A DNA stretch of 62,685 bases. It comes from an uncultured Collinsella sp. (GTDB lineage Bacteria > Actinomycetota > Coriobacteriia > Coriobacteriales > Coriobacteriaceae). This document shows, in pieces, positions 6,661 to 15,806 of this stretch. The position numbers were made by a program, and so were the translations under genes. The notes beneath the pieces were generated by a model. It made no database searches and was not told the DNA's origin. It saw only the letters and a list, made by a program, of their open reading frames with translations. Positions within the stretch are counted from its first letter, which is position 1; every line of letters begins with the position of its first letter. The stretch lies in assembly GCA_900754525.1 (NCBI GenBank), contig CAAEDE010000026.1:1-62685 (forward strand), written 5' to 3'.

Positions 6661-8025
6661 ATGCAGCGAGATATCATTGCCAAGCTTAACGCTTGGAAAG
6701 TGTCAGAATATCGTAAGCCGCTTATCCTTAAGGGGGCGCGCCAGGTTGGAAAGACGTGGGCGCTTAAGGAGTTCGGCCGAACCTCGTACCTCAATTTTGT
6801 GTATCTGACGCTCGAGGAGCCGTCACCTGGGGTACAGAGCGAGTACGCTCAGTTTTTCGAAGGTACGCGCGATCCTCGACGGATCATCTCAAATCTTTCC
6901 CTGGCACTTGGACAGCCTATCGATCCCGGCGAAACGCTGCTTATTATTGATGAGATCCAGGATTGTCCTTCTGCAGTCGGCGCCCTTAAATACTTCTGTG
7001 ACGAGGCCCCCGAGTATCACGTCGCATGCGCAGGGTCTTTGTTGGGCGTTCGCTTGTCCCGTGAGACCAGCGCTTTTCCGGTGGGAAAGGTCGAGTTCAT
7101 GGAGATGCGCCCCATGAGCTTTTCCGAGTTTCTGAAAGCCGAGGGCGCTGCAAACTACGACGAATACCTTGGCGGCCTGGATCAGATCGAGACAGTGCCC
7201 GATTTCTTCCATGTTCGTCTCGTCGAGCATCTTCGTCGTTATTTTGCATGCGGCGGCATGCCAGAGGCTCTTGGCCGGTGGGTGGAGACGGGCGATATCG
7301 TTCAGGTCGATAAGGTGTTGTCTGATCTCTTGGATTCCTACGAGCGCGATTTTGCCAAGCATGGTGGCCGTGCGCAGTTCGCCAAGCTTTCGCAAATATG
7401 GAACTCGATTCCAGCTCAGTTGGCGCGCGAGAACAAAAAGTTCGTTTGGGGTGCGGTGCGCGAGGGGGCTCGTGCTCGAGAATACGAGGATGCTCTGGAA
7501 TGGATTGCCGATGCTGGGCTGATCACGGCGGTTCGCCTTAATGCTGCCGGTGGTGTGCCGCTCTCTGCGTACGATGACCTCAAGGCATTTAAAGTCTACT
7601 GTCTTGATGTCGGCTTGCTGCGCCGCATGGCAAGGCTGGATGCGTCCGCTTTTGCCATCTCGGATGCGATATTTTCGGAGTTCAAAGGTTCGTTCGCCGA
7701 GAACTATGTGCTTCAGGCATTACTTTCACAGTTAGATGCTGCTCCGCGTTATTGGACAAACGAGAAGCCGAAGCACGAAGTCGATTTTTTGATTCAAGTC
7801 GGAAACGAAATCGTTCCCGTCGAGGTCAAATCGGGAGAGGTCGTTCATTCCAAGAGCCTTAAGTACTATGCCGACAAGCATGCGGAGACGACTCCATTGA
7901 GGGTCCGCTACTCACTTAAGAACCTAAAGCTCGACGACGGGGTGCTCAACATTCCGTTGTATTTGGCTGATCGATCTGTCCCTCTTATCAAAAAGGCGCT
8001 TGATTGTGCGCATCTTGACGTTTAG
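6661..8025 (+). CDS. AAA+ ATPase with C-terminal DUF4143
   Basis: This is a 454-aa protein of the AAA_14 plus DUF4143 family, common in gut bacteria and of unknown cellular role. Walker A is LKGARQVGKTWALKEFG (about residues 20-36) and Walker B is LLIIDEIQDCP (about 94-104). An arginine-rich sensor-like stretch, CAGSLLGVRLSRE, follows. The C-terminal DUF4143 region includes FAENYVLQAL and the nuclease-like motif EVDFLIQVGNEIVPVEVKSG, which resembles a PD-(D/E)xK core (D..20..ExK). Families of this type are often found singly and scattered, as here. The start at 6661 has a gggagg site. It sits alone between the gatB terminators and the convergent AraC gene. Confidence 0.88.
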   Translation: MQRDIIAKLNAWKVSEYRKPLILKGARQVGKTWALKEFGRTSYLNFVYLTLEEPSPGVQSEYAQFFEGTRDPRRIISNLSLALGQPIDPGETLLIIDEIQDCPSAVGALKYFCDEAPEYHVACAGSLLGVRLSRETSAFPVGKVEFMEMRPMSFSEFLKAEGAANYDEYLGGLDQIETVPDFFHVRLVEHLRRYFACGGMPEALGRWVETGDIVQVDKVLSDLLDSYERDFAKHGGRAQFAKLSQIWNSIPAQLARENKKFVWGAVREGARAREYEDALEWIADAGLITAVRLNAAGGVPLSAYDDLKAFKVYCLDVGLLRRMARLDASAFAISDAIFSEFKGSFAENYVLQALLSQLDAAPRYWTNEKPKHEVDFLIQVGNEIVPVEVKSGEVVHSKSLKYYADKHAETTPLRVRYSLKNLKLDDGVLNIPLYLADRSVPLIKKALDCAHLDV

Positions 8026-8089
8026 ATCCTGGGTGAGCTGACGGGCGGCGGCTAATTTACCGCTCCGTTACGGCCAGGGAGCTTGGGCC

Positions 8090-9094
8090 TTAGCGATGCT
8101 TGCTTCGCCAAGCCGTGGGTGTCATGCCGGTGTATTGTTTGAAGGCTTGGGCGAAGGCGGCCTGCTGAGGGTAGTCGAGCCGCTCTGCCACCTGCGCTAT
8201 CGTAAGCGAGCTATCGGCCAAAAGGTCCTGTGCTCGCTCCATGCGGCGTCTGCGAATGTAGGCGCCCAGGGACTCGCCAGTTTGGGTCTTAAAGGTGGCG
8301 CATAGTTTGGAGCGGCTTGTGTAGAGCCTCTCGGCCACCTCGTTGATACCCACACGTCTGCCTTTGTCGAGCGCGCACTCAATCATTGCCGTTGCTTCTT
8401 CGGCAATGGTTATGCTGACGCGTGTGTCTGCCGCCTGCCGCGCCTGCTTGTGGGCCGCGCGCGAACAGGCGAGCTCCGCGACCATGGTCTCCACGATGCC
8501 TTGCATATAGACGTGTCCGCCTACGGTGCGGGCGCGGTCCTCGTTAATCCGGCGCAGCGCGTGGCAGATGGCAGACGTCGCTTCCTCGTGCCATGGCTCG
8601 GCAAACGCCTCAAAGATTCCCGCGAACTCGGTGGGATAGCGGTGCTCCAGTTCGTCAAAATATCCAGGCAAAAAGAGCACCGAGCATGAGTGATAGAGCT
8701 CCCCCGCAAACAGCGGGCTTAATTCCTCGCCACAGCTATCTTGGATAAAGCTGCAAACGGCATTGTTTGGCCACGGTCCATGCAATGGTTTGAGGTTCGC
8801 GGGCGTTATGCCAGCCTCGGGCATGCATGTAAGTGTGGGCGCGCTGACTTCGCTCACGCAGGCGTATGGCTCGGGTGTGTATTCGGCCAGGTACATATCG
8901 TGCGTCGGGGTGATGAAATGCTCCATGACGATGCAGGTGGGGGAGAGGGGCATGATCCATGCGCGCCCGTGCGCCCGATCGTTTGCCACCTCGCCAGTAA
9001 AGACGGCGCCCTTGCCGGTAAGCTCCAGGCCAAACTGCTCAAACTGCGGTGCGTAGAGCTCAGCTATGTCGGTCGCGGCCCGATGCATTTTCAA
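8090..9094 (-). CDS. AraC-family transcriptional regulator
   Basis: This is a 334-aa regulator with a C-terminal pair of helix-turn-helix motifs (IGINEVAERLYTSRSKL-type and SLTIAQVAERLDYPQQAAFAQAFKQYTGMTP), the AraC/XylS signature. The N-terminal 200 residues are likely the sensing part and are not a clear cupin. The best-spaced ribosome site (aaggggac) favours a TTG start at 9094; an ATG at 9088 is the alternative. It is divergent from a two-gene ABC exporter operon. An AraC regulator beside two half-size exporters recalls the YbtA-YbtPQ arrangement for siderophore-linked transport, so control of that operon is the natural inference. The actual ligand is unknown. Confidence 0.85.
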   Translation of the reverse strand: MKMHRAATDIAELYAPQFEQFGLELTGKGAVFTGEVANDRAHGRAWIMPLSPTCIVMEHFITPTHDMYLAEYTPEPYACVSEVSAPTLTCMPEAGITPANLKPLHGPWPNNAVCSFIQDSCGEELSPLFAGELYHSCSVLFLPGYFDELEHRYPTEFAGIFEAFAEPWHEEATSAICHALRRINEDRARTVGGHVYMQGIVETMVAELACSRAAHKQARQAADTRVSITIAEEATAMIECALDKGRRVGINEVAERLYTSRSKLCATFKTQTGESLGAYIRRRRMERAQDLLADSSLTIAQVAERLDYPQQAAFAQAFKQYTGMTPTAWRSKHR

Positions 9095-9208
9095 AAGCGT
9101 CCCCTTCCTTTGCGGAAACGTCCACGCCTGGCTCGATTGTGTGCCTTGGCTAACATATCAATGATAAGTTGATTGAGGTTAACTCTCAAGCCGTCAGAAG
9201 GGAACCTC

Positions 9209-11035
9209 ATGGCAAAGGGATCAAAAAGGGAAGGCGGCGGTATCGGCGAGCTGCTTGCATATGCCGGCGACCGTAAATTCCTAACGTATTTGGGCATGGC
9301 GCTCTCGGCGCTCTCGCAGCTGCTGAGCTTTGGCCCGTACGTGTGCATCTGGTTTGTCGCGCGAGACCTTATCGCTGTGGCACCTAACTGGAGCGAAGCC
9401 ACCGATATCGCGATGTATGGCTGGTGGGCCGTGGGTTTTGCCCTGGCAAGCATCGTAGTTTATTTCGTGGGGCTCATGTGCACGCACCTGTCTGCGTTTC
9501 GCTGCGCATCCAATATCCGCAAGACTACGAGCGAGCACCTGCTTAAGCTGCCGCTTGGCTACTTTGACACGCACGCCACCGGTGAGCTGCGCCGTATTGT
9601 AGACGGATGCGCCGCCTCCACCGAGACCCTGCTCGCGCACATGCTGCCCGATATCGCCGGCGCCACCGCCATGGTCGTGGGCCTGCTCGTATTGTTTTTC
9701 GCCCTCGATTGGCGCTTGGGCGCGGCATGCCTTATCTCGGTCGTCGTTTCGTTTGGCGCCATGGCCACCATGATGAGCGGCAAAGGCGCCGAGTTCATGA
9801 AGGCCTACATGGGAGCGCTGGTCAAGATGAACAAGACCGGCACCGAATACGTACGCGGCATCCCCGTGGTCAAGGTGTTTCAGCAGACGGTCTACTCCTT
9901 TAAGGCTTTCCACGATGCGATCGCCGAATACGCCGACATGGCACAAAACTATGCGGGCACGTTCTGCCGAGGTCCGCAGGTACTCAACCTTACCGCGCTC
10001 AATGGCCTCGTGGCATTCTTTTTGCCGGTAGCGTTGCTGCTAGCTCCGGGCGAGACGGATTTTGCGCACTTTTTGGCCAACTTCACCTTCTACGCGATTT
10101 TTTCGGCCGTGGTGCCGACGGCCATGACCAAGCTCATGTTTGTGGGCGAGGCCTCTCAGATGAGTGCCGATTCGCTGGCTCGTATTCGAAGCGTCATGGA
10201 TTCCAAGCAGCTCTCCGTGCCCGCCCAACCCAAGCACCCTGCCGGCGGCGACGTGCGATTTGAGGACGTGAGCTTTACGTACGAGGGTGCCGAAGCACCT
10301 GCCGTTAGCCATGTGAGCTTTAGCGTTTCCGCTGGTAGCACCCTCGCCCTGGTGGGTCCCTCGGGTGGCGGTAAGTCAACCTGCGCAAGCCTGATCCCGC
10401 GTTTTTGGGATGTTTCCTCGGGTCGAGTGCTCGTAGGCGGTGTGAACGTTCGCGATATGGATCCGCACGAGCTCATGGACCAGGTCGCCTTCGTGTTCCA
10501 GACCAACCAGCTGTTCCGGCAAACACTTGCCGATAACGTGCGCGCCTCCAAGCCTACGGCCACTGACGACGAAGTGCGTGCGGCCCTCTCCGCAGCTCAG
10601 TGCGACGACATTGTGGCCAAGCTCCCACAGGGCATCAACACCATGCTCGGTGCCGGCGGGGCATATCTTTCGGGCGGCGAGGTCCAGCGCGTGGCGCTCG
10701 CCCGCGCGATCCTTAAAGACGCGCCTATCGTGGTGCTCGATGAGGCCACAGCGTTTGCCGATCCCGAGAACGAGGCGCTCATCCAGCGTGCCTTTAGCAA
10801 GCTGGCGGCGGGTCGCACGGTCATTATGATCGCGCACCGACTCTCGACTGTAGTGGGCGCAGACCAAATCGTGGTGCTCAACCAGGGCAGCGTGCAGGAA
10901 TCGGGTACCCATGCCGAGTTGCTGTCCCAAAACGGCCTGTATGCCAAGATGTGGGCCGAATACGAACAGGCCGCGAGCTGGAAAATCACTGCAGCGACTG
11001 CGGATGCCGCCGTCACGAAGGGAGGCGAGGCCTAA
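9209..11035 (+). CDS. ABC exporter half-transporter, first subunit
   Basis: This is a 608-aa fused permease-ATPase of the type 1 ABC exporter class. Six membrane helices occupy roughly residues 20-300, followed by a nucleotide-binding domain with Walker A LVGPSGGGKST, signature AYLSGGEVQRVALARA (LSGGE), Walker B IVVLDEATAFAD and the H-loop AHRLST. The start at 9209 has an agaaggga site. The second half-transporter begins immediately after its stop, so the two probably form a heterodimer. Its substrate is not evident; relatives include iron-siderophore (YbtP/IrtA-like) and drug exporters. The divergent AraC gene is the likely regulator. The D-loop reads AFAD rather than the usual SALD/SLD. Confidence 0.9.
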   Translation: MAKGSKREGGGIGELLAYAGDRKFLTYLGMALSALSQLLSFGPYVCIWFVARDLIAVAPNWSEATDIAMYGWWAVGFALASIVVYFVGLMCTHLSAFRCASNIRKTTSEHLLKLPLGYFDTHATGELRRIVDGCAASTETLLAHMLPDIAGATAMVVGLLVLFFALDWRLGAACLISVVVSFGAMATMMSGKGAEFMKAYMGALVKMNKTGTEYVRGIPVVKVFQQTVYSFKAFHDAIAEYADMAQNYAGTFCRGPQVLNLTALNGLVAFFLPVALLLAPGETDFAHFLANFTFYAIFSAVVPTAMTKLMFVGEASQMSADSLARIRSVMDSKQLSVPAQPKHPAGGDVRFEDVSFTYEGAEAPAVSHVSFSVSAGSTLALVGPSGGGKSTCASLIPRFWDVSSGRVLVGGVNVRDMDPHELMDQVAFVFQTNQLFRQTLADNVRASKPTATDDEVRAALSAAQCDDIVAKLPQGINTMLGAGGAYLSGGEVQRVALARAILKDAPIVVLDEATAFADPENEALIQRAFSKLAAGRTVIMIAHRLSTVVGADQIVVLNQGSVQESGTHAELLSQNGLYAKMWAEYEQAASWKITAATADAAVTKGGEA

Positions 11036-12793
11036 ATGTTCGCCTCATTCCAAAAGAAATATTTCCTATCCGATAAAGGCGTCGCCGGCGTAAAACGCGG
11101 CATTTTCTGGACCACGCTCACCAATCTTATTACCATGGCCGGCATGGGCTTTTTATTCCTGGTTATGGCCGGCTTTGTCGAGCATCTCACCAGCGGGGCT
11201 GACCTGCCGGATGCCCTGCCGATCGTGGGCGGCCTCCTGGTCTTTTTCGTGTTGCTCTTTGCCTCTAACTGGCAGCAGTATTACTACACCTACTGCATCT
11301 TTTACGAGGAGTGCGGCAAGCAGCGTATGGAGATTGCCGAGCGCTTGCGCAAACTGCCGCTGTCGTTTTTTGGCCGTCGTGATCTGGCAGATTTAACTGA
11401 GACCATCATGGGTGACGTCCAGGCCATGGAGCACGCCTACAGCCACGTGCTGGGAGAGCTTTGGGGTGCCATCATCGCAAGCGCCATTGTGTTCGTGGCG
11501 TCGCTGTTCTTTTGCTGGCAGCTGGCGATTGCGGCGTTTTGGAGCGTTCCCGTGGCCTTTGCCGTGCTGTATCTAACACGCGGCCCCATGACTCCGGTGT
11601 TCGATCGCGTGCGCGCCGAGAAGGTCAAAGTCACTGAGGCGATCCAGGAGACGCTCGATTGTGTGCGCGAGATCCGCGCCACCAACCAGGAGGCCCATTA
11701 TCTTGAGGGACTCGGCGCCGTGATTGATGCCGAGGAGCGCGAGACCACTAAGGGAGAACTCGTTAACGGGCTTTTGGTCAACTCCGCCTTTGTCATTTTG
11801 CGCCTGGGAATCGCTTCCACGCTGGTAACGGGCGCCGCGATGGTCGCCTCCGGGCAGGTCGACTTTTTGGTGATGTTTGCCTTCTTGCTTATGGTGAGCC
11901 GCATCTATGCGCCTTTTGACCAGGCGTTGATGCTGGTGTCCGAGCTGTTTGCCGCCGAGTCGTCTGCCAAGCGTATGCGTTCCATCATGGAAGAGCCTGT
12001 GGCGCGGGGCAGCGAGAAATTTGAGCCCGTGGGCCACGATGTGGTGTTCGATCACGTGGCATTTGGCTATGGTGCGGGCGAGGATGGCCGCGCCGGCGAG
12101 AAAGTTCTTACCGATGTGAGCTTTACCGCCAAGGAAGGCGAAGTTACGGCGCTGGTCGGTCCTTCGGGTTCCGGTAAGTCAACGGTGAGCCGCCTGGCCG
12201 CGCGCTTTTGGGATGCCACTGCTGGCAAGGTTACCGTGGGCGGTGTGGATGTTGCGGGCGTCGATCCCGAGGTGCTACTGCGCGACTACGCCATTGTGTT
12301 CCAAGACGTGCTGCTCTTTGACGACACAGTGATGGGCAACATCCGCCTTGGCCGCCGCGACGCCACCGACGAGGAGGTCTTGGCCGCTGCGCGTGCCGCC
12401 AACTGCGACGAGTTCGTGAACCGCATGCCGCAGGGCTACGACACCATGATCGGCGAGAACGGCTCCAAGCTGTCCGGCGGCGAGCGCCAGCGCATCTCTA
12501 TCGCCCGCGCGCTGCTCAAAGACGCGCCCATCGTGCTGTTGGACGAGGCGACGGCAAGCTTGGATGTGGAGAACGAGACCGTGGTGCAGCAGGCACTCTC
12601 CCGTCTGCTCGCAGGTAAGACGGTTATCGTGATTGCGCATCGCATGCGTACGGTGGAAAATGCCGACAAGATCGTTGTGCTCAAGGATGGCGTGGTTGCC
12701 GAGCAGGGTGCTCCGGCGCAGCTCAAGGCGGCAGGCGGAGAATTCGCCCGCATGGTTGCGCTGCAAAAGGAAGCGGCTGCCTGGCAGCTGTAG
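11036..12793 (+). CDS. ABC exporter half-transporter, second subunit
   Basis: This is a 585-aa fused permease-ATPase paired with the preceding gene; its ATG is adjacent to the upstream TAA, with ggaggcgagg as the ribosome site. The nucleotide-binding domain has Walker A LVGPSGSGKST, signature KLSGGERQRISIARA, Walker B IVLLDEATASLD and the H-loop AHRMRT. These sites are all canonical, so both ATP sites of the heterodimer could be active. The N-terminal part contains about six membrane helices. A 15-bp perfect hairpin follows two bases after the stop codon. The substrate is unknown; siderophore- or drug-type export are the main options. Confidence 0.9.
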   Translation: MFASFQKKYFLSDKGVAGVKRGIFWTTLTNLITMAGMGFLFLVMAGFVEHLTSGADLPDALPIVGGLLVFFVLLFASNWQQYYYTYCIFYEECGKQRMEIAERLRKLPLSFFGRRDLADLTETIMGDVQAMEHAYSHVLGELWGAIIASAIVFVASLFFCWQLAIAAFWSVPVAFAVLYLTRGPMTPVFDRVRAEKVKVTEAIQETLDCVREIRATNQEAHYLEGLGAVIDAEERETTKGELVNGLLVNSAFVILRLGIASTLVTGAAMVASGQVDFLVMFAFLLMVSRIYAPFDQALMLVSELFAAESSAKRMRSIMEEPVARGSEKFEPVGHDVVFDHVAFGYGAGEDGRAGEKVLTDVSFTAKEGEVTALVGPSGSGKSTVSRLAARFWDATAGKVTVGGVDVAGVDPEVLLRDYAIVFQDVLLFDDTVMGNIRLGRRDATDEEVLAAARAANCDEFVNRMPQGYDTMIGENGSKLSGGERQRISIARALLKDAPIVLLDEATASLDVENETVVQQALSRLLAGKTVIVIAHRMRTVENADKIVVLKDGVVAEQGAPAQLKAAGGEFARMVALQKEAAAWQL

Positions 12794-12794
12794 G

Positions 12795-12827
12795 AATATG
12801 ACAAAGGGACAGTCCCTTTGTCATATT
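12795..12827 (+). repeat. Type A stop-proximal hairpin, copy 2
   Basis: A perfect 15-bp stem (12795-12809 with 12813-12827) has a 3-base loop and reads aaaGGGACAGtccc at its tip. It starts two bases after the ABC gene's stop. It has no T-run on the sense strand. Confidence 0.85.
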
Positions 12828-12870
12828 GAGTCCATCCCCATAGTTTCCAAAAAGTTAGCCATTGTTGACC

Positions 12871-12892
12871 AAATAGTTATACTAAACTATTT
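12871..12892. promoter_or_regulatory. Palindromic operator candidate upstream of the P-type ATPase operon
   Basis: aaatagtt (12871-12878) and aactattt (12885-12892) are perfectly complementary around atacta, which itself contains a -10-like tatact on the same strand (12878-12883). A metal-responsive repressor binding here would overlap the promoter. The regulator is not in the window. Confidence 0.5.
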
Positions 12893-12973
12893 TCAAAAGC
12901 GTGCTCGAGCAAACTAATGAACTCGGGTGCTAAGGCACCATGCCGCGCTTATGCGGCAAAAGGGAGAAGCAAC

Positions 12974-13219
12974 ATGAAGAAGTCGACGTTTAACACCCTG
13001 CTTGTCGGTGGCGGTTTTCTGCTTGGTACGGCCGGCATCAAGCTGCTCACCAGCGCTCCGGTAAAGAACGCCTGCGTGCAGGGCATCGCGTGCGGTATGC
13101 GCGTCAAGAACTGCTACCAGGACATGGTCGAACAGGCCAAGGCCAATGTCGATGACATGGTTGCCGAGGCTGCCTACATCACCCAGAGCGAGGCCGCTGC
13201 TGACGAGGCAGCCGAGTAA
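12974..13219 (+). CDS. Small DUF6110-like protein linked to the P-type ATPase
   Basis: This is an 81-aa protein beginning MKKSTFNTLLVGGGFLLGTAG. It has an N-terminal hydrophobic segment of about 20 residues that could be a membrane anchor, three cysteines (positions about 34, 40 and 47) and an acidic C-terminus. The start has an aaagggag site. It ends 18 bases before a metal P-type ATPase. Small proteins of the DUF6110 type are known to me in this position; their function has not been established, and a chaperone or regulatory partner for the pump is an inference. Confidence 0.7.
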   Translation: MKKSTFNTLLVGGGFLLGTAGIKLLTSAPVKNACVQGIACGMRVKNCYQDMVEQAKANVDDMVAEAAYITQSEAAADEAAE

Positions 13220-13237
13220 CGCTCTCAGGCACAAACT

Positions 13238-15313
13238 ATGAGATTCTCGATTATTAGCGAGATCCCCGGCAGGACCCGTCTTCAATTGGCGGGTCCTGTG
13301 CCAGAGAGCGATCTCGATGCACTTCTTAAGCTTGGCGGCGACATCGATGGCGTGCACAAGGTGCGCGTTTATGGCCGTATTGGCCAGATGGCGCTGGAGT
13401 ACGACGAGTCGCGCCGCGCGAGCGTGCTCGATGCCTTGGGCGCACTCGATGCTCAAGCTATCGCCGATGCCAAGTCGGGCTACGTGATGCAACTCGAGCC
13501 GCGCAAGCACAAGCTCGTCATGGATCTTGCCACACTTATCGGCGCCCACTACGCGCGCCGCTGGTTCCTGCCTACGCCGCTGCGTGCGGTGTTTGTCGTG
13601 GCCGGTTACATGGCATTTTTGCGCGCTGCTCTTCATGAGCTGGCACAGCCGCGCCTGACCGTCCCCGTGCTCGACGCTTCGGCCATCGGCATTTCGTTCG
13701 TCAAGCGTGATGTCGACACCGCGGGCCAGACGATGTTCCTGCTCAACGTGGGCGAGCTGCTCGAGGACTACACCCGCGCCATGAGCGAAAACGAGCTCAT
13801 CAACTCGCTGCTCGATGTGCCCGACAAGGCGCAAAAGGTCGTCGGCGATACGGAGGTAAGCGTTGCTGCGACCGAGCTCGAGCCCGGCGATTTGGTCGCC
13901 GTGCGCACCGGCATGTCCATCTGCATTGACGGCGTGGTCGAGCAGGGGAGCGCCATGGTCAACCAGGCGACCCTGACCGGCGAGCCGCTGGCCGTCGAGC
14001 GCAGCGTGGGCGACGACGTGTTCGCTGGCACCGTCGTGGAAGACGGCAGCATCTTGGTGCGTGTGCGCGCCAATACGGCGCAAACCAAACTGCGCTCAAT
14101 CGTCTCGCTCGTGCAGACGGCCGACTCGCTCAAGTCCGAGGGCCAGTCGCATATGGAGGACCTTGCCAACAAGATCGTCCCGTGGAACTTCCTGCTCGCG
14201 GGCTTGGTTGCGCTTACCACCCGCAGCCTCATCAAGACCTCAGCGGCACTGATGGTCGACTACTCGTGCGCACTCAAGCTCACGGGTTCCGTCGCCGTCA
14301 TGACCGCCATGAGCGATGCCGCCAAGATGGGTGTTATGGTCAAGGGCGCCAAGTACTTTGAGTCGTTTGCCAAGGCCGACACCATCGTGTTTGATAAGAC
14401 CGGCACGTTGACCGAGGCGCAGCCGCGTCTTGCCTGCGTGCTCACCACCGATGGCTGGAGCGAGGACGAGATCCTGCGCCTTTCCGCTTGCTTGGAGGAG
14501 CATTTTCCGCATCCGGTGGCACGCGCCGTGGTCAATGCGGCGCGCGAGCGCGGGCTCGAGCACCGCGAGCGCCATGCCGCCGTCGAGTACATCGTGGCGC
14601 ACGGCATCGCTTCGTCCATTGAAGGGCGTCGCGCCATCATCGGTTCCGCGCACTTTGTATTCGAGGACGAGGGCGCGCAGCTCGAGTCCGACATTAAGGA
14701 GCGCATCGAGTCCCAGATGCAGGGCTTGTCGCCGCTGTACCTGGCAGTCGACGGCACCGTTGTGGGCGTGCTCGGTATCGAGGATCCGCTCAAACCTGGT
14801 GTGCGTGAGGCCATCGCCGACCTGCACGCGCTGGGCGTTAAGCACGTGGTCATGCTTACGGGCGACTCCGAGCGCACGGCCGAGCGCATTGCGCGAGAGG
14901 CGGGCGTCGACGAGTTTAAGGCCGAGCTGCTGCCCGAGGACAAGTACGCGTATGTGGAGCGCATAAAGAGTGAGGGGCGCCACGTTGCCATGGTTGGTGA
15001 CGGCGTCAACGACTCACCGGCACTGGGCCTGGCCGACGTGGGCCTGGCAATGGGCGGCGGCAGCGACATTGCCAAGGAGGTCGCCGACATCATCCTGACC
15101 GATACGGAACTCGATGCGATTGTTCGCCTGCGCCGCATGAGCCAGGGACTCATCGATCGTCTGACGAGCTCGTATTCCAAGGTGATGCTCACCAACTCAG
15201 CACTCTTGGCACTGGGCATTACCGGCATGATCACTCCGCAGACGTCGTCGCTTCTGCACAACGGCTCAACGATCGCCTACAGCCTGGGCAACGCAAAGGC
15301 GTACCTGCATTAG
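13238..15313 (+). CDS. P1B-like metal-transporting P-type ATPase without a CPC motif
   Basis: This is a 691-aa cation pump. The N-terminal 90 residues resemble a heavy-metal-associated fold but lack CxxC. The actuator-domain TLTGEP motif, the phosphorylated Asp386 in FDKTGTLT, the His-Pro of the nucleotide domain (HFPHPVARA) and the hinge MVGDGVNDSPAL (about 586-597) are all present. In the membrane helix that normally bears CPC or SPC, the visible motif is SCA (Cys344 in DYSCALKLTG), so the transported ion cannot be read from the usual rules; manganese, iron or another divalent ion are possible. It follows the small DUF6110-like gene, and a terminator lies at 15333-15385. Confidence 0.88.
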   Translation: MRFSIISEIPGRTRLQLAGPVPESDLDALLKLGGDIDGVHKVRVYGRIGQMALEYDESRRASVLDALGALDAQAIADAKSGYVMQLEPRKHKLVMDLATLIGAHYARRWFLPTPLRAVFVVAGYMAFLRAALHELAQPRLTVPVLDASAIGISFVKRDVDTAGQTMFLLNVGELLEDYTRAMSENELINSLLDVPDKAQKVVGDTEVSVAATELEPGDLVAVRTGMSICIDGVVEQGSAMVNQATLTGEPLAVERSVGDDVFAGTVVEDGSILVRVRANTAQTKLRSIVSLVQTADSLKSEGQSHMEDLANKIVPWNFLLAGLVALTTRSLIKTSAALMVDYSCALKLTGSVAVMTAMSDAAKMGVMVKGAKYFESFAKADTIVFDKTGTLTEAQPRLACVLTTDGWSEDEILRLSACLEEHFPHPVARAVVNAARERGLEHRERHAAVEYIVAHGIASSIEGRRAIIGSAHFVFEDEGAQLESDIKERIESQMQGLSPLYLAVDGTVVGVLGIEDPLKPGVREAIADLHALGVKHVVMLTGDSERTAERIAREAGVDEFKAELLPEDKYAYVERIKSEGRHVAMVGDGVNDSPALGLADVGLAMGGGSDIAKEVADIILTDTELDAIVRLRRMSQGLIDRLTSSYSKVMLTNSALLALGITGMITPQTSSLLHNGSTIAYSLGNAKAYLH

Positions 15314-15332
15314 CGTTTTCGATTGAGTATAT

Positions 15333-15385
15333 GGCCTGCATTCGGGCGGCACCACAGCCGCCAGGGTGCAGGCCTTCTTTTGTTT
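15333..15385 (+). terminator. Terminator of the P-type ATPase operon
   Basis: Outer arms ggcctgca (15333-15340) and tgcaggcc (15367-15374), with an inner ggcggc/gccgcc stem, are followed by ttcttttgttt. This is a clear rho-independent terminator. Confidence 0.88.
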
Positions 15386-15452
15386 GACGAGATGTTAGCT
15401 CGGATATATGCTCGTGCTAGCAATGCTAGTTAATGCTGAAGGCGAGGTTGAG

Positions 15453-15806
15453 ATGGCTACCGTTGGCAGCATGGCACAGGTGAATGTTCGCGTAGATCGC
15501 TCGGTTAAAGAGCGCGCCGAGGAAGCACTGCAGCTTTCGGGCAGGTCACTGCCCGAGCTCATCAAAAAGGTCGTGGCCAAGGTCGCACAGGGTGGTGGGC
15601 AGTGCGAGGAAGTGCTTGCGGCCGTCGACGACCGGCAGCAGACCGTCGCGCCCGATACTCCGTTCGCCGCATCATGGGCGGCGGCGGATCAGCTTTACGC
15701 GGACCTGGGCATCGCTACGTCGCCCGTATCTGACGATCTCGATTGGGACACAATCTATTCCGAAGCCATGGACGGGCGCTATCGCCAAAAGGGGATGATC
15801 CTGTGA
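15453..15806 (+). CDS. RelB/DinJ-like antitoxin
   Basis: This is a 117-aa protein with a ribbon-helix-helix-like N-terminus (AQVNVRVDRSVKERAEEALQLSGRSLPE), the pattern of RelB/DinJ antitoxins. A longer, acidic C-terminus ends near DDLDWDTIYSEAM, which would be the toxin-wrapping part. The start at 15453 has an aaggcgagg site. Its stop TGA overlaps the GTG start of a PIN-domain gene, as is typical of toxin-antitoxin operons. Upstream, repeats of the tgctag type (about 15414-15430) could be its operator. The pairing of a RelB-like antitoxin with a PIN toxin is a mixed combination, but it is known in general. Confidence 0.7.
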   Translation: MATVGSMAQVNVRVDRSVKERAEEALQLSGRSLPELIKKVVAKVAQGGGQCEEVLAAVDDRQQTVAPDTPFAASWAAADQLYADLGIATSPVSDDLDWDTIYSEAMDGRYRQKGMIL

